DNA of 8,873 nucleotides from CAZRZN01 sp964604565 (GTDB lineage: Bacteria; Pseudomonadota; Alphaproteobacteria; Rhodobacterales; Rhodobacteraceae). Shown here in pieces: positions 1-6,675 of the stretch (positions are counted from its first letter, which is position 1; every line of letters starts with the position of its first letter). A program made the position numbers and the translations under genes. The notes below the pieces were generated by a model, which saw nothing but the letters and a program-made list of their open reading frames with translations, was not told the origin of the DNA and did not search any database. Location of the stretch: positions 1-8,873 of the forward strand of contig CAZRZN010000180.1 of assembly GCA_964604565.1 (NCBI GenBank). The letters are read 5' to 3'.

Positions 1-798
1 GATCTGGCCCTCTGGAACCGGTCCGGCGAAAAGGCGCAGGCCCTGGCGGCGGAAATCGGCGCACAGGTCACCGCGACGCCGAGCGACCTTGCACACCAGT
101 CCGATGTTGTTGTCACAATGTTGGCTGACGACGCGGCCTCCGATGTGGTGCATCTGGGCGATGACGGACTGTTTGCCGCCGGCGGGCCGCGCGTTCTGCT
201 GGAAATGGGCACGATGAGCCCGGATCATATCGGCCGCCTTGTCGAGGCTGCCCCGGCAGGCGTGCAGGTGATCGACGCGCCGGTGTCCGGCGCCGTCAAG
301 GCCGCCGAAGAAGCGCAGTTGCTGATCATGGCGGGCTGTTCCGCGACCGATGCCGCGCCTTTTTCGGCGGTTCTGGAGGCGATGGGACGCCAGACCATTT
401 TCCTCGGTGACCCGGGGCGAGGCGCAATCATGAAACTGGCCGTGAATTCCTTGATCCATGGCCTGAACCAGACCATGGCCGAGGCATTGGGACTTGCCGA
501 GGCGGGTGGGATCGAGGCGGCCCTCGCCTTTGACGTGATCGAAGCCAGCGCCGCTGCCGCCCCAATGCTGAAATACCGCCGCCCGTTGTATCTGGATGAG
601 GCTGGGCATCCCGTCACATTCACGGTGGCGCTCGCCCGCAAGGACATGGAGGCGACGGCTGACCTTGCGCAACGCCTCGGGGTGGCGATGCCACAGGGCC
701 AAGTGACGCTTGAACGGTTGCGCGCGGCGGAGGCCAATGGCCATGCGGAACGCGACATGGCGTCGATGCGGGACTACAACCGGAAGGAGCGACCATGA
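1..798 (+). CDS. NAD(P)-dependent oxidoreductase, 3-hydroxyisobutyrate dehydrogenase family (5' truncated by window)
   Basis: The reading frame is open from base 1, so the start lies upstream; 265 residues are visible of about 290 usual for the family. The missing N-terminus would carry the GxGxxG nucleotide-binding turn of the Rossmann fold. Visible landmarks are the end of that fold (SDVVVTMLAD, residues 34-43), the MGTMSPD segment (residues 69-75), the substrate-loop motif DAPVSG (residues 92-97), and the catalytic Lys145 with Asn149 in the KLAVNSLI segment that opens the all-helical C-terminal domain. Family members oxidise beta-hydroxyacids such as 3-hydroxyisobutyrate, tartronate semialdehyde or sugar-derived acids; the substrate here cannot be told from sequence. 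The loop after DAPVSG is odd: the usual glycines (SGGxxGAxxGTL) are replaced by Ala, Glu and Gln. The stop overlaps the start of the ThuA-domain gene by four bases (ATGA), so the two are probably co-translated. Family assignment is firm; specific function is unknown. Confidence 0.88.
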   Translation, partial: DLALWNRSGEKAQALAAEIGAQVTATPSDLAHQSDVVVTMLADDAASDVVHLGDDGLFAAGGPRVLLEMGTMSPDHIGRLVEAAPAGVQVIDAPVSGAVKAAEEAQLLIMAGCSATDAAPFSAVLEAMGRQTIFLGDPGRGAIMKLAVNSLIHGLNQTMAEALGLAEAGGIEAALAFDVIEASAAAAPMLKYRRPLYLDEAGHPVTFTVALARKDMEATADLAQRLGVAMPQGQVTLERLRAAEANGHAERDMASMRDYNRKERP

Positions 799-1505
799 AA
801 GCAGCGCTTTTCGTGGGCGGATGGGAAGGCCATCGGCCAACGATCTTCAGCGACTGGTATGCCGCGCTTTTGCGGTCCAATGGCTTTGACGTGGATATTC
901 ATGACAGCCTTGAACCGCTGGAACGGCCCGACGATCTGCGGGACGTGGATCTGATCACGCCCATCTGGTCCTCCGCGCGGTCCGGACATCAGCAAGAATT
1001 CGGCAACATGACCAAGCTGCAGGAAGACGGCCTGCTCGATCTGATCGGGAAAGGCTGCGGAATCGCAGGCTGGCACGGCCATATGGGCGATGCGTTCCGC
1101 GACCGCCCCACCTATCATTTTCTCATCGGCGGACAGTTCGTCGCCCATCCGCCCGGATGGCCTGACAACCTGCAACCGGAGGAAGATTACATCGATTATG
1201 ACGTGACCATCTGCAAACCCGACGATCCGATTGTCGAGGGGATCCGCAGTTTCCGGATCAGGTCCGAACAATATTACATGCTGGTCGATCCCTCGAACGA
1301 AGTTCTGGCAACGACCACCTTTTCCGGTGACCACCTCTGGTGGATCGAAGGGACCGTGATTCCGGTGGTCTGGAAGCGGCGCTGGAACAAGGGGCGCGTG
1401 TTCTATTGTTCCATCGGACATGAGCTGGACGACCTGAAAGTCCCGCAGGTGACAGAGATCATGCGCCGCGGTGCGCTTTGGGCTGCGCGGTCGGGCGGGT
1501 CGTGA
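795..1505 (+). CDS. ThuA-domain protein (trehalose utilisation-like, glutamine amidotransferase-like fold)
   Basis: This 236-residue protein fills the whole ThuA-like domain. Family landmarks are the N-terminal strand followed by GGWEGHRP (residues 8-15), the segment GWHGHMGDAF (92-101) with His94 and His96, YHFLIGGQFVAHP (107-119), and the late SIGHE motif with His209. There is no signal peptide or membrane segment, so it is probably cytoplasmic. ThuA was named from rhizobial trehalose/sucrose utilisation through 3-keto-disaccharides. Many relatives sit next to oxidoreductases of sugar or polyol catabolism, as here, but their reaction is mostly not established. The ATG overlaps the previous stop (ATGA) and is preceded by AAGGAG at 784-789 with 5-base spacing, a strong site that fixes the start. 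It is the last gene of its operon: about 305 non-coding bases follow. No clear hairpin-plus-T-run terminator was seen after the stop. The family call is firm, the substrate unknown. Confidence 0.87.
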   Translation: MKAALFVGGWEGHRPTIFSDWYAALLRSNGFDVDIHDSLEPLERPDDLRDVDLITPIWSSARSGHQQEFGNMTKLQEDGLLDLIGKGCGIAGWHGHMGDAFRDRPTYHFLIGGQFVAHPPGWPDNLQPEEDYIDYDVTICKPDDPIVEGIRSFRIRSEQYYMLVDPSNEVLATTTFSGDHLWWIEGTVIPVVWKRRWNKGRVFYCSIGHELDDLKVPQVTEIMRRGALWAARSGGS

Positions 1506-1774
1506 CCGTTTGGGCCTGACATCTGCTGTCTCACGGTGGCTACGCGGCGCAATCTTCTCGTAGGTCATCTGCGCCAATCCCGAATTGCTGACAGTCTGCG
1601 GACCCGCTCAGGCGGTGATCCGGCGTGGCGCCGTCCTGACCGACGCTGCGCGAATCCCGTGCAATGGAATGTCTTGTGATCAATGTGTCTTCGGGGTGGT
1701 CGATGCGTTACAGGGATCCGCATACCTTCTGATCTTGTAACTTTATCTTGCGCGAATCCTCGGAAAGGCGTAGG

Positions 1775-1790
1775 TCGACCATGTGGTCGA
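1775..1790. repeat. Perfect 7+7 inverted repeat, candidate operator for the paa operon
   Basis: The sequence reads TCGACCA-TG-TGGTCGA: two perfectly complementary 7-base arms with a 2-base centre. It sits 20 bases before the paaJ ATG and just upstream of its ribosome binding site. The shape and position fit a binding site for a dimeric repressor that would block transcription from a promoter just upstream. Known paa regulators are PaaX (GntR-like) and PaaR (TetR family), both of which respond to phenylacetyl-CoA, but I cannot match this site to a known consensus from memory. As RNA, the arms could instead form a short hairpin near the ribosome binding site. The palindrome is seen; the regulatory role is inferred. 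Confidence 0.5.
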
Positions 1791-1795
1791 TTAAT

Positions 1796-1800
1796 GGAGG
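1796..1800 (+). promoter_or_regulatory. Ribosome binding site of paaJ
   Basis: GGAGG at 1796-1800 lies 10 bases before the ATG at 1811. It supports that start over the in-frame ATG at 1781 (inside the inverted repeat) and the TTG at 1748, neither of which has a comparable purine tract just upstream. Confidence 0.65.
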
Positions 1801-1810
1801 AGCGTCGCCC

Positions 1811-3013
1811 ATGGATGCCTTGATCTGCGATGGCGTGCGCACGCCGATCGGCCGGTATGGCGGGGCGCTGTCGTCGGTGCGGGCGGATGATCTCGCGGCG
1901 TTGCCCATCGCGGCGCTGATGGCGCGCAACCCGCAGGTCGATTGGGATCGGATCGACGAGGTGATCCTGGGGTCGGCAAATCAGGCCGGAGAGGACAACC
2001 GCAACGTGGCCCGCATGGCGGCGCTGCTGGCTGGCCTGCCAGAGGGCGTTCCGGGCACAACCGTCAACCGCCTCTGCGCCAGCGGGATGGACGCTGTCGG
2101 GTTTGCCGCGCGCGGGATCAAGGCGGGCGATTACGACCTGACGATCGCGGGGGGCGTCGAAAGCATGAGCCGCGCGCCCTTTGTCATGCCCAAGGCGACC
2201 AGCGCGTTCAGTCGCGCCAATGCGGTCTTCGATACAACGATCGGCTGGCGCTTTGTGAACCCGAGGATGAAGGCGCGGTATGGCACCGATTCCATGCCCG
2301 AAACGGCCGACAACGTGGCCGCCGATTATGGTATCAGCCGCGCCGATCAGGACGCCTTTGCCGCGCGCAGTCAGGCACGCTGGGAGGCGGCACAGGCCGC
2401 CGGTCTTTTTTCGGATGAGATCGTCTCCGTGACAGTCCCGCAGCGCAAGGGCGTTCCTGTCGTCGTGGACACGGACGAGCATCCGCGCCCCGGAACCTCC
2501 GTGGAAAAGCTGGGCGAATTGAAGGGCATCAATGGTCCCGACCTCAGCGTGACGGCGGGCAATGCCAGCGGTGTGAACGACGGCGCCGCGGCTTTGCTGA
2601 TCGCCAGCGCAAAAGTCGTGCAGGCGCAGGGGCTGACACCCATGGCGCGGGTCGTGGCGATGGCCTCTGCCGGGGTTGCGCCGCGCGTCATGGGGATCGG
2701 GCCGGTGCCCGCCAGCCAAAAGGTGCTGGAGCGCACGGGCCTCAGCATCGACCAGATGGATGTGATAGAGTTGAATGAAGCCTTTGCCGCACAAGGTCTT
2801 GCGACGCTTCGCGAGTTGGGGGTCAAAGATGACGACCCCCGCGTCAATGCGCAGGGAGGGGCCATTGCCCTGGGCCATCCGCTGGGCATGTCAGGGGCGC
2901 GATTGGTCCTGACAGCGGCGCATCAATTACGGCGTGGCGGCGGACGCTACGCGCTCTGCACCATGTGTGTCGGCGTGGGGCAGGGCACGGCCCTGATATT
3001 GGAACGGGTGTGA
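1811..3013 (+). CDS. paaJ: 3-oxoadipyl-CoA / 3-oxo-5,6-dehydrosuberyl-CoA thiolase
   Basis: PaaJ is the acetyl-CoA-releasing thiolase of phenylacetate catabolism. It cleaves 3-oxo-5,6-didehydrosuberyl-CoA and, at the end of the pathway, 3-oxoadipyl-CoA to succinyl-CoA and acetyl-CoA. The product is 400 residues, matching the roughly 401 of E. coli PaaJ. The start MDALICDGVRTPIGRYGG aligns directly with that protein. Catalytic residues are all present: acyl-accepting Cys89 in NRLCASGMDA, His356 in ALGHPLGMSGAR and Cys386 in CTMCVGVGQG. The loop VESMSRAPFVM and the segment ITGWRFVNP-like TTIGWRFVNP are typical of this subfamily. ATG 1811 is chosen for family length and the upstream GGAGG; in-frame starts at 1781 and 1748 would add 10 or 21 unconserved residues. 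It leads the operon, 41 bases before paaA. PcaF of the beta-ketoadipate pathway is nearly indistinguishable by sequence; the paa context favours PaaJ. Confidence 0.9.
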   Translation: MDALICDGVRTPIGRYGGALSSVRADDLAALPIAALMARNPQVDWDRIDEVILGSANQAGEDNRNVARMAALLAGLPEGVPGTTVNRLCASGMDAVGFAARGIKAGDYDLTIAGGVESMSRAPFVMPKATSAFSRANAVFDTTIGWRFVNPRMKARYGTDSMPETADNVAADYGISRADQDAFAARSQARWEAAQAAGLFSDEIVSVTVPQRKGVPVVVDTDEHPRPGTSVEKLGELKGINGPDLSVTAGNASGVNDGAAALLIASAKVVQAQGLTPMARVVAMASAGVAPRVMGIGPVPASQKVLERTGLSIDQMDVIELNEAFAAQGLATLRELGVKDDDPRVNAQGGAIALGHPLGMSGARLVLTAAHQLRRGGGRYALCTMCVGVGQGTALILERV

Positions 3014-3054
3014 CCGGGGCAGCAGACTGACCCGCAGGACATGAGGAGACGGCC

Positions 3055-4032
3055 ATGTACGCACAGATGATCAAGTCCGAGGCAAGCGCCGAAGACCCCG
3101 AAAAACTTGCTGCCTTTCAGGCGCGGATCGACGCGGGAGACAAGATCGAGCCGAAGGACTGGATGCCCGCCGGCTATCGCAAGACACTGATCCGCCAGAT
3201 CGGTCAGCACGCCCATTCCGAGATCGTCGGCCAACTGCCCGAGGGCAACTGGATCGGCCGCGCCCCCACGCTGGAGCGCAAGGCGATCCTGCTGGCCAAG
3301 GTGCAGGATGAGGCCGGTCATGGTCTTTATCTCTACTGTGCGGCCGAAACGCTGGGCGTCAGCCGCGATGAATTGACCGAGATGCTGCTGGACGGGCGGA
3401 TGAAATACTCTTCCATCTTCAACTATCCGACGCTGACATGGGCCGATATGGGCGCGGTCGGCTGGCTGGTCGATGGTGCCGCCATCATGAACCAGGTGCC
3501 CTTGCAGCGCACGTCCTTCGGACCCTACAGCCGCGCCATGGTGCGGATCTGCAAGGAAGAGTCGTTCCATCAACGGCAGGGCTACGACATCATGATGAAG
3601 ATGGCCTCCGGCACGCCCGCGCAAAAGAAGATGGCGCAGGATGCGCTGAACCGGTTCTGGTATCCGTCTCTGATGATGTTCGGCCCGTCGGACAAGGATT
3701 CTGTCCATTCGTCGCAAAGCATGGCGTGGAAGATCAAGATGAACACCAATGACGAGTTGCGCCAGAAATTTGTGGATCAGACCGTGCCGCAGGCCGAATA
3801 CCTTGGCCTGACGGTGCCCGACTCCGACCTGAAATGGAACGCGGATACCGGACATTATGAGTTTTCCGAGCCGGACTGGTCGGAGTTTCATGATGTGTTG
3901 AAGGGCAATGGCCCGTGCAATCGCGAACGCCTCGCCGACCGGAACATGGCTTGGGACGACGGCAAATGGGTTCGCGACGGGCTGCTGGCCCATGCGGAGA
4001 AACGCGCAGCAAGAAAGGTGGCCGCAGAATGA
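3055..4032 (+). CDS. paaA: Phenylacetyl-CoA 1,2-epoxidase, di-iron catalytic subunit PaaA
   Basis: PaaA is the catalytic subunit of the PaaABCE multicomponent oxygenase. It uses O2 and electrons from PaaE to convert phenylacetyl-CoA to ring-1,2-epoxyphenylacetyl-CoA. The 325-residue product is close to the E. coli protein (about 309) and nearly identical in many blocks, for example AYRKTLIRQIGQHAHSEIVG-like residues 41-59 and GRMKYSSIFNYPTL (114-127). Expected carboxylate-bridged di-iron ligands are visible: Glu56 in HSEIVG, Glu86 and His89 in DEAGH, Asp140 in WLVDGAA, and Glu169 and His172 in EESFH. The protein is cytoplasmic, with no signal sequence. AGGAG at 3044-3048, 6 bases before the ATG, supports the start. 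The stop overlaps paaB (ATGA), suggesting coupled translation of the complex. Confidence 0.97.
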   Translation: MYAQMIKSEASAEDPEKLAAFQARIDAGDKIEPKDWMPAGYRKTLIRQIGQHAHSEIVGQLPEGNWIGRAPTLERKAILLAKVQDEAGHGLYLYCAAETLGVSRDELTEMLLDGRMKYSSIFNYPTLTWADMGAVGWLVDGAAIMNQVPLQRTSFGPYSRAMVRICKEESFHQRQGYDIMMKMASGTPAQKKMAQDALNRFWYPSLMMFGPSDKDSVHSSQSMAWKIKMNTNDELRQKFVDQTVPQAEYLGLTVPDSDLKWNADTGHYEFSEPDWSEFHDVLKGNGPCNRERLADRNMAWDDGKWVRDGLLAHAEKRAARKVAAE

Positions 4033-4364
4033 GTGCCCCGAACTCCGCCTATCCCGACACGCCCGAGGCCGGCAAACCCAAGCGTCACGAATGGCCCTTG
4101 TGGGAGGTGTTCATTCGCGGTCAGCACGGCATGAGCCACCGCCACGTGGGATCGCTGCATGCGCCGGACGCGGAAATGGCGGTCAAGAACGCCCGGGATG
4201 TCTATACTCGCCGCAATGAGGGCGTGTCGATCTGGGTGGTCGAGGCGCGACACATTGCGGCGTCGTCGCCGTCGGACAAAGGCCCGCTTTACGAACCCTC
4301 GGAAAGCAAGGTCTACCGCCACCCGACCTTCTTCGACATTCCCGATGACGTGGGGGCGATGTGA
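4029..4364 (+). CDS. paaB: Phenylacetyl-CoA 1,2-epoxidase subunit PaaB
   Basis: PaaB is the small non-catalytic subunit of the PaaABCE epoxidase; in the known system it bridges the PaaA-PaaC pairs into a larger complex. The product is 111 residues. From WPLWEVFIRG (residues 22-31) it follows E. coli PaaB closely: GMSHRHVGSLHA (34-45), YTRRNEGVSIWVV (59-71) and the C-terminal ESKVYRHPTFFDIP segment. It is about 16 residues longer than the 95-residue E. coli protein because of a polar, proline-containing N-terminal leader. The start ATG overlaps the paaA stop; AAAGGTG at 4014-4020 is a modest ribosome binding site with 8-base spacing. The stop TGA shares its last base with the ATG of paaC. Confidence 0.96.
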   Translation: MSAPNSAYPDTPEAGKPKRHEWPLWEVFIRGQHGMSHRHVGSLHAPDAEMAVKNARDVYTRRNEGVSIWVVEARHIAASSPSDKGPLYEPSESKVYRHPTFFDIPDDVGAM

Positions 4365-5125
4365 TGACCGGGCAGGCGGCCTTGTTCGAATTTCTGTGCC
4401 GGATGGGCGACAACACGCTGATCCTTGGCCACCGCGTCGGTGAATGGTGTGGCCACGCGCCGGTGCTGGAAGAGGACATTGCACTGGCCAACACGGCGCT
4501 GGACCTGATCGGGCAGACGCAGATGTGGCTGGGCCTTGCCGGCGAGGTCGAGGCGCAGGGCCGCAGCGCCGACGATCTGGCGATGCTGCGCGACGTCTGG
4601 GATTTTCGCAACCTGCTGCTGGTCGAACAGCCGAACGGCGATTTCGGCCAGACCATGATGCGGCAGTATCTCTTTGACAGCTGGCATCTGCTGATGTTGC
4701 GCGCGCTCGAAGGGTCTTCGGATGACCGGGTGGCCGCGATTGCCGCCAAGTCGGTCAAGGAGGTCAGCTATCACGTCGAACGGTCGGGCGACACGGTGAT
4801 CGGCCTTGGCGATGGCACCTCGGAAAGTCATCGCAGGATGCAGGCCGCGCTGGATCTGCTCTGGCCCTATGTCGGAGAAATGTTCGCCGACGATGCGGTC
4901 AGTGCAGAGATGGCGACCGCCGGGATCGCGCCGGAACCGTCGAGCCTGCGTCCCGCCTATGACGAAACCGTCGGTGCGCTTATGGCAGAGGCGACGCTGG
5001 TCCTGCCTGACAGCCGCTTTGCCCATACGGGCGGCAAGACCGGCACGCGCCACACCGAACATCTGGGCCATTTGCTGACCCAGATGCAGTGGCTTCAACG
5101 CGCCTATCCGGGGGCGACGTGGTGA
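4364..5125 (+). CDS. paaC: Phenylacetyl-CoA 1,2-epoxidase, structural subunit PaaC
   Basis: PaaC is a ferritin-like paralogue of PaaA that forms a heterodimer with it and is needed for assembly and stability, but it is not the catalytic subunit. The product is 253 residues (E. coli about 248). Conserved blocks are FLCRMGDNTLILGHRVGEWCGHAP (split over residues 8-31), LANTALDLIGQTQMWL (42-57), FRNLLLVEQPNGDF (83-96), KEVSYHVERSGD (129-140), and the C-terminal TGGKTGTRHTEHLGHLL with MQWLQRAYPG. I chose ATG 4364 over the adjacent in-frame GTG 4361 because the GGGGG at 4352-4356 is then 7 bases away rather than 4; the two choices differ by one residue. The TGATG junction with paaB and a 1-base gap to paaD indicate translational coupling. 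Confidence 0.96.
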   Translation: MTGQAALFEFLCRMGDNTLILGHRVGEWCGHAPVLEEDIALANTALDLIGQTQMWLGLAGEVEAQGRSADDLAMLRDVWDFRNLLLVEQPNGDFGQTMMRQYLFDSWHLLMLRALEGSSDDRVAAIAAKSVKEVSYHVERSGDTVIGLGDGTSESHRRMQAALDLLWPYVGEMFADDAVSAEMATAGIAPEPSSLRPAYDETVGALMAEATLVLPDSRFAHTGGKTGTRHTEHLGHLLTQMQWLQRAYPGATW

Positions 5126-5126
5126 T

Positions 5127-5585
5127 ATGAAACCCTCGGTCACGCAGATCTGGCGCTGGCTTGACGATGTGCCGGACCCGGAGATCCCGGTGATTTCCGT
5201 TGTGGACCTCGGCATCGTTCGGGATGTTGCCTGGGATGAGGACACGCTGCGCGTGGCCGTCACGCCGACCTACAGCGGCTGCCCGGCGACGCGGGTGATC
5301 TCGATGGACATCGAGACGGCCCTGCGCGACCGTGGGATCGGTGAGGTCAGGATCGAGACACGGATCGCCCCGCCCTGGACGACCGACTGGCTGAGCGACA
5401 AGGGCCGGGTCAAGCTGGAGGAATACGGCATCGCGCCCCCGTCGCCCGCCGGGGGGCCGGACCGCTGTCCGCGCTGTGCGTCGACGCGCGTGACGCGGAT
5501 CAGTCAGTTCGGATCGACCCCGTGCAAGGCACATTGGCGATGTGACGACTGTCTGGAGCCTTTCGATTATTTCAAGTGTATCTGA
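5127..5585 (+). CDS. paaD: PaaD, MIP18/DUF59-type Fe-S assembly factor of the phenylacetyl-CoA epoxidase
   Basis: PaaD is required for phenylacetate degradation and is believed to help build the Fe-S cluster of the epoxidase system, most likely that of PaaE; it is not a component of the purified oxygenase. The 152-residue product has two parts. Residues 1-85 or so are an MIP18/DUF59 domain with DDVPDPEIPVISVVDLG (13-29) and TPTYSGCPA (46-54), which contains the conserved Cys52. Residues 112-151 are a cysteine-rich zinc-ribbon-like tail with Cys114, Cys117, Cys133, Cys139, Cys142 and Cys151. The start lies one base after the paaC stop; the nearest purine tract, GGGGG at 5110-5114, is 12 bases away, so expression probably relies on coupling to paaC. 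Some literature on other hosts uses different letters for this gene. Confidence 0.95.
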   Translation: MKPSVTQIWRWLDDVPDPEIPVISVVDLGIVRDVAWDEDTLRVAVTPTYSGCPATRVISMDIETALRDRGIGEVRIETRIAPPWTTDWLSDKGRVKLEEYGIAPPSPAGGPDRCPRCASTRVTRISQFGSTPCKAHWRCDDCLEPFDYFKCI

Positions 5586-5597
5586 GGAGGCAGGCCG

Positions 5598-6665
5598 ATG
5601 CCGCGCTTTCATGAATTGACCGTCACGGATGTGCAAAAGACCATGCGGGACGCCGTGGTGGTCACGCTCAGGCCGCAGGATGCTGCCGCCTTCGATTTCA
5701 TTCAGGGGCAATACCTGACCTTCCGCCGGGATTTTGACGGGACGGAGGTGCGCCGTTCCTATTCCATCTGTGCGGGCCGCGGAGAGGGGCTGCTGCAAGT
5801 TGGGATCAAGAAGGTCGATGGCGGGGCCTTTTCGACATGGGCGAATGAGGATCTGGCCCCGGGCATGGTGCTTGAGGCGATGGCGCCGATGGGCAGCTTT
5901 CACACCCCGCTGGATCCGGGCGCGCGGCGCAGCTACCTCGGCTTTGCGGGCGGATCGGGGATCACGCCGGTGCTGTCGATCCTCAAGACCGTTCTGGCGC
6001 AGGAACCGCAGTCCGATTTCACGCTGGTCTATGCCAATCGCGGCGTGAACACGATCATGTTCCGCGAGGACCTGGAGGATCTGAAGAATCTCTACATGGG
6101 TCGGCTGAACATCATCCATGTGCTGGAATCGGACGCGCAGGAAATCGAACTGTTTCAGGGGCGCGTGGACGCGGAGAAATGCGCGGCGCTGTTCGATCAC
6201 TGGATCGACGTGAACAACATCGCCACCGCCTTTATCTGTGGGCCCGAACCCATGATGCTGGGTATTTCGGCGGCGCTGCGCGACCACGGTCTGTCCGATG
6301 ACCAGATCAAGTTCGAGCTTTTCGCCTCGGCCCAGCCGGGCCGCCTGCCGCAAAAGGCGCGGGCGGCGGACAGCGGCACGCAATCCCGCGAAACGGCGGC
6401 AACAGTCACCATCGACGGCACGGCGCGCAGCTTTCGCATGGGCAAGGACCTTTCGATCCTCGACGCGGCCTTGCAGAACGACCTTGACGCTCCCTTTGCC
6501 TGCAAGGCGGGTGTCTGTTCGACCTGCAAATGCAGGGTGTTGGAGGGCGAGGTGGAAATGATCGCAAATCACGCGCTGGAAGATTACGAGGTCGCGCGTG
6601 GCTACGTGCTGTCCTGCCAATCCTACCCGCTGACCGACCGCGTGGTCGTGGATTACGACCAGTAA
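5598..6665 (+). CDS. paaE: Phenylacetyl-CoA 1,2-epoxidase reductase PaaE
   Basis: PaaE passes electrons from NAD(P)H through flavin and a plant-type 2Fe-2S cluster to the PaaA di-iron centre. The 355-residue product shows the expected order of domains. A flavin-binding barrel contains RRSYSICAG (residues 52-60). A nucleotide-binding domain contains AGGSGITPVLSILK (117-130) and CGPEPMM (214-220). A linker rich in Ala, Arg and Gln (about 245-268) leads to a C-terminal ferredoxin domain with cluster ligands Cys302, Cys307, Cys310 and Cys340. Length and architecture match the family (about 356 in E. coli). The GGAGG at 5586-5590, which starts at the last base of the paaD stop region, lies 7 bases before the ATG and is one of the strongest sites in the operon. 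Confidence 0.97.
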   Translation: MPRFHELTVTDVQKTMRDAVVVTLRPQDAAAFDFIQGQYLTFRRDFDGTEVRRSYSICAGRGEGLLQVGIKKVDGGAFSTWANEDLAPGMVLEAMAPMGSFHTPLDPGARRSYLGFAGGSGITPVLSILKTVLAQEPQSDFTLVYANRGVNTIMFREDLEDLKNLYMGRLNIIHVLESDAQEIELFQGRVDAEKCAALFDHWIDVNNIATAFICGPEPMMLGISAALRDHGLSDDQIKFELFASAQPGRLPQKARAADSGTQSRETAATVTIDGTARSFRMGKDLSILDAALQNDLDAPFACKAGVCSTCKCRVLEGEVEMIANHALEDYEVARGYVLSCQSYPLTDRVVVDYDQ

Positions 6666-6675
6666 GGGGACCGAC

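Larger units (their letters stand above)
1506..1810 (+). promoter_or_regulatory. Intergenic control region upstream of the paa operon
   Basis: This is about 305 bases without a supportable gene, between the ThuA-domain gene and paaJ. It is the only gap large enough to hold the promoter of the paa operon. The AT-richest part is around 1721-1750 and includes two copies of ATCTTG (1732-1737 and 1745-1750, 13 bases apart). I could not find a convincing sigma-70 -35/-10 pair; TTATCT at 1743-1748 is a possible -10 without a good partner at -35. An inverted repeat at 1775-1790 and the paaJ ribosome binding site at 1796-1800 follow. A small GC-rich hairpin (1621-1633) has no T-run. Calling this the operon's control region is inference from position. 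Confidence 0.55.

Noticed and set aside
1621..1633. Small GC hairpin CGGCG-TGG-CGCCG as a terminator of the ThuA operon
   Set aside because: The stem is only 5 bases, it lies over 110 bases after the stop and no T-run follows; such hairpins are common by chance in GC-rich DNA.
1674..1702. TTGTGA at 1674-1679 as a -35 element
   Set aside because: The expected -10 position 17 bases downstream is GC-rich and has no TATAAT-like hexamer.
1748..1810. Longer paaJ using TTG 1748 or ATG 1781
   Set aside because: The extra residues do not match the family N-terminus. The start at 1811 gives 400 residues, like known PaaJ, and has GGAGG upstream.
1565..2878. 437-codon open frame on the minus strand opposite paaJ
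   Set aside because: It is a shadow of the thiolase gene; the composition is Arg/His-rich and no family features are seen.
2947..3993. 348-codon open frame on the minus strand opposite paaA
   Set aside because: It is antisense to a highly conserved gene, has low-complexity composition and no domain.
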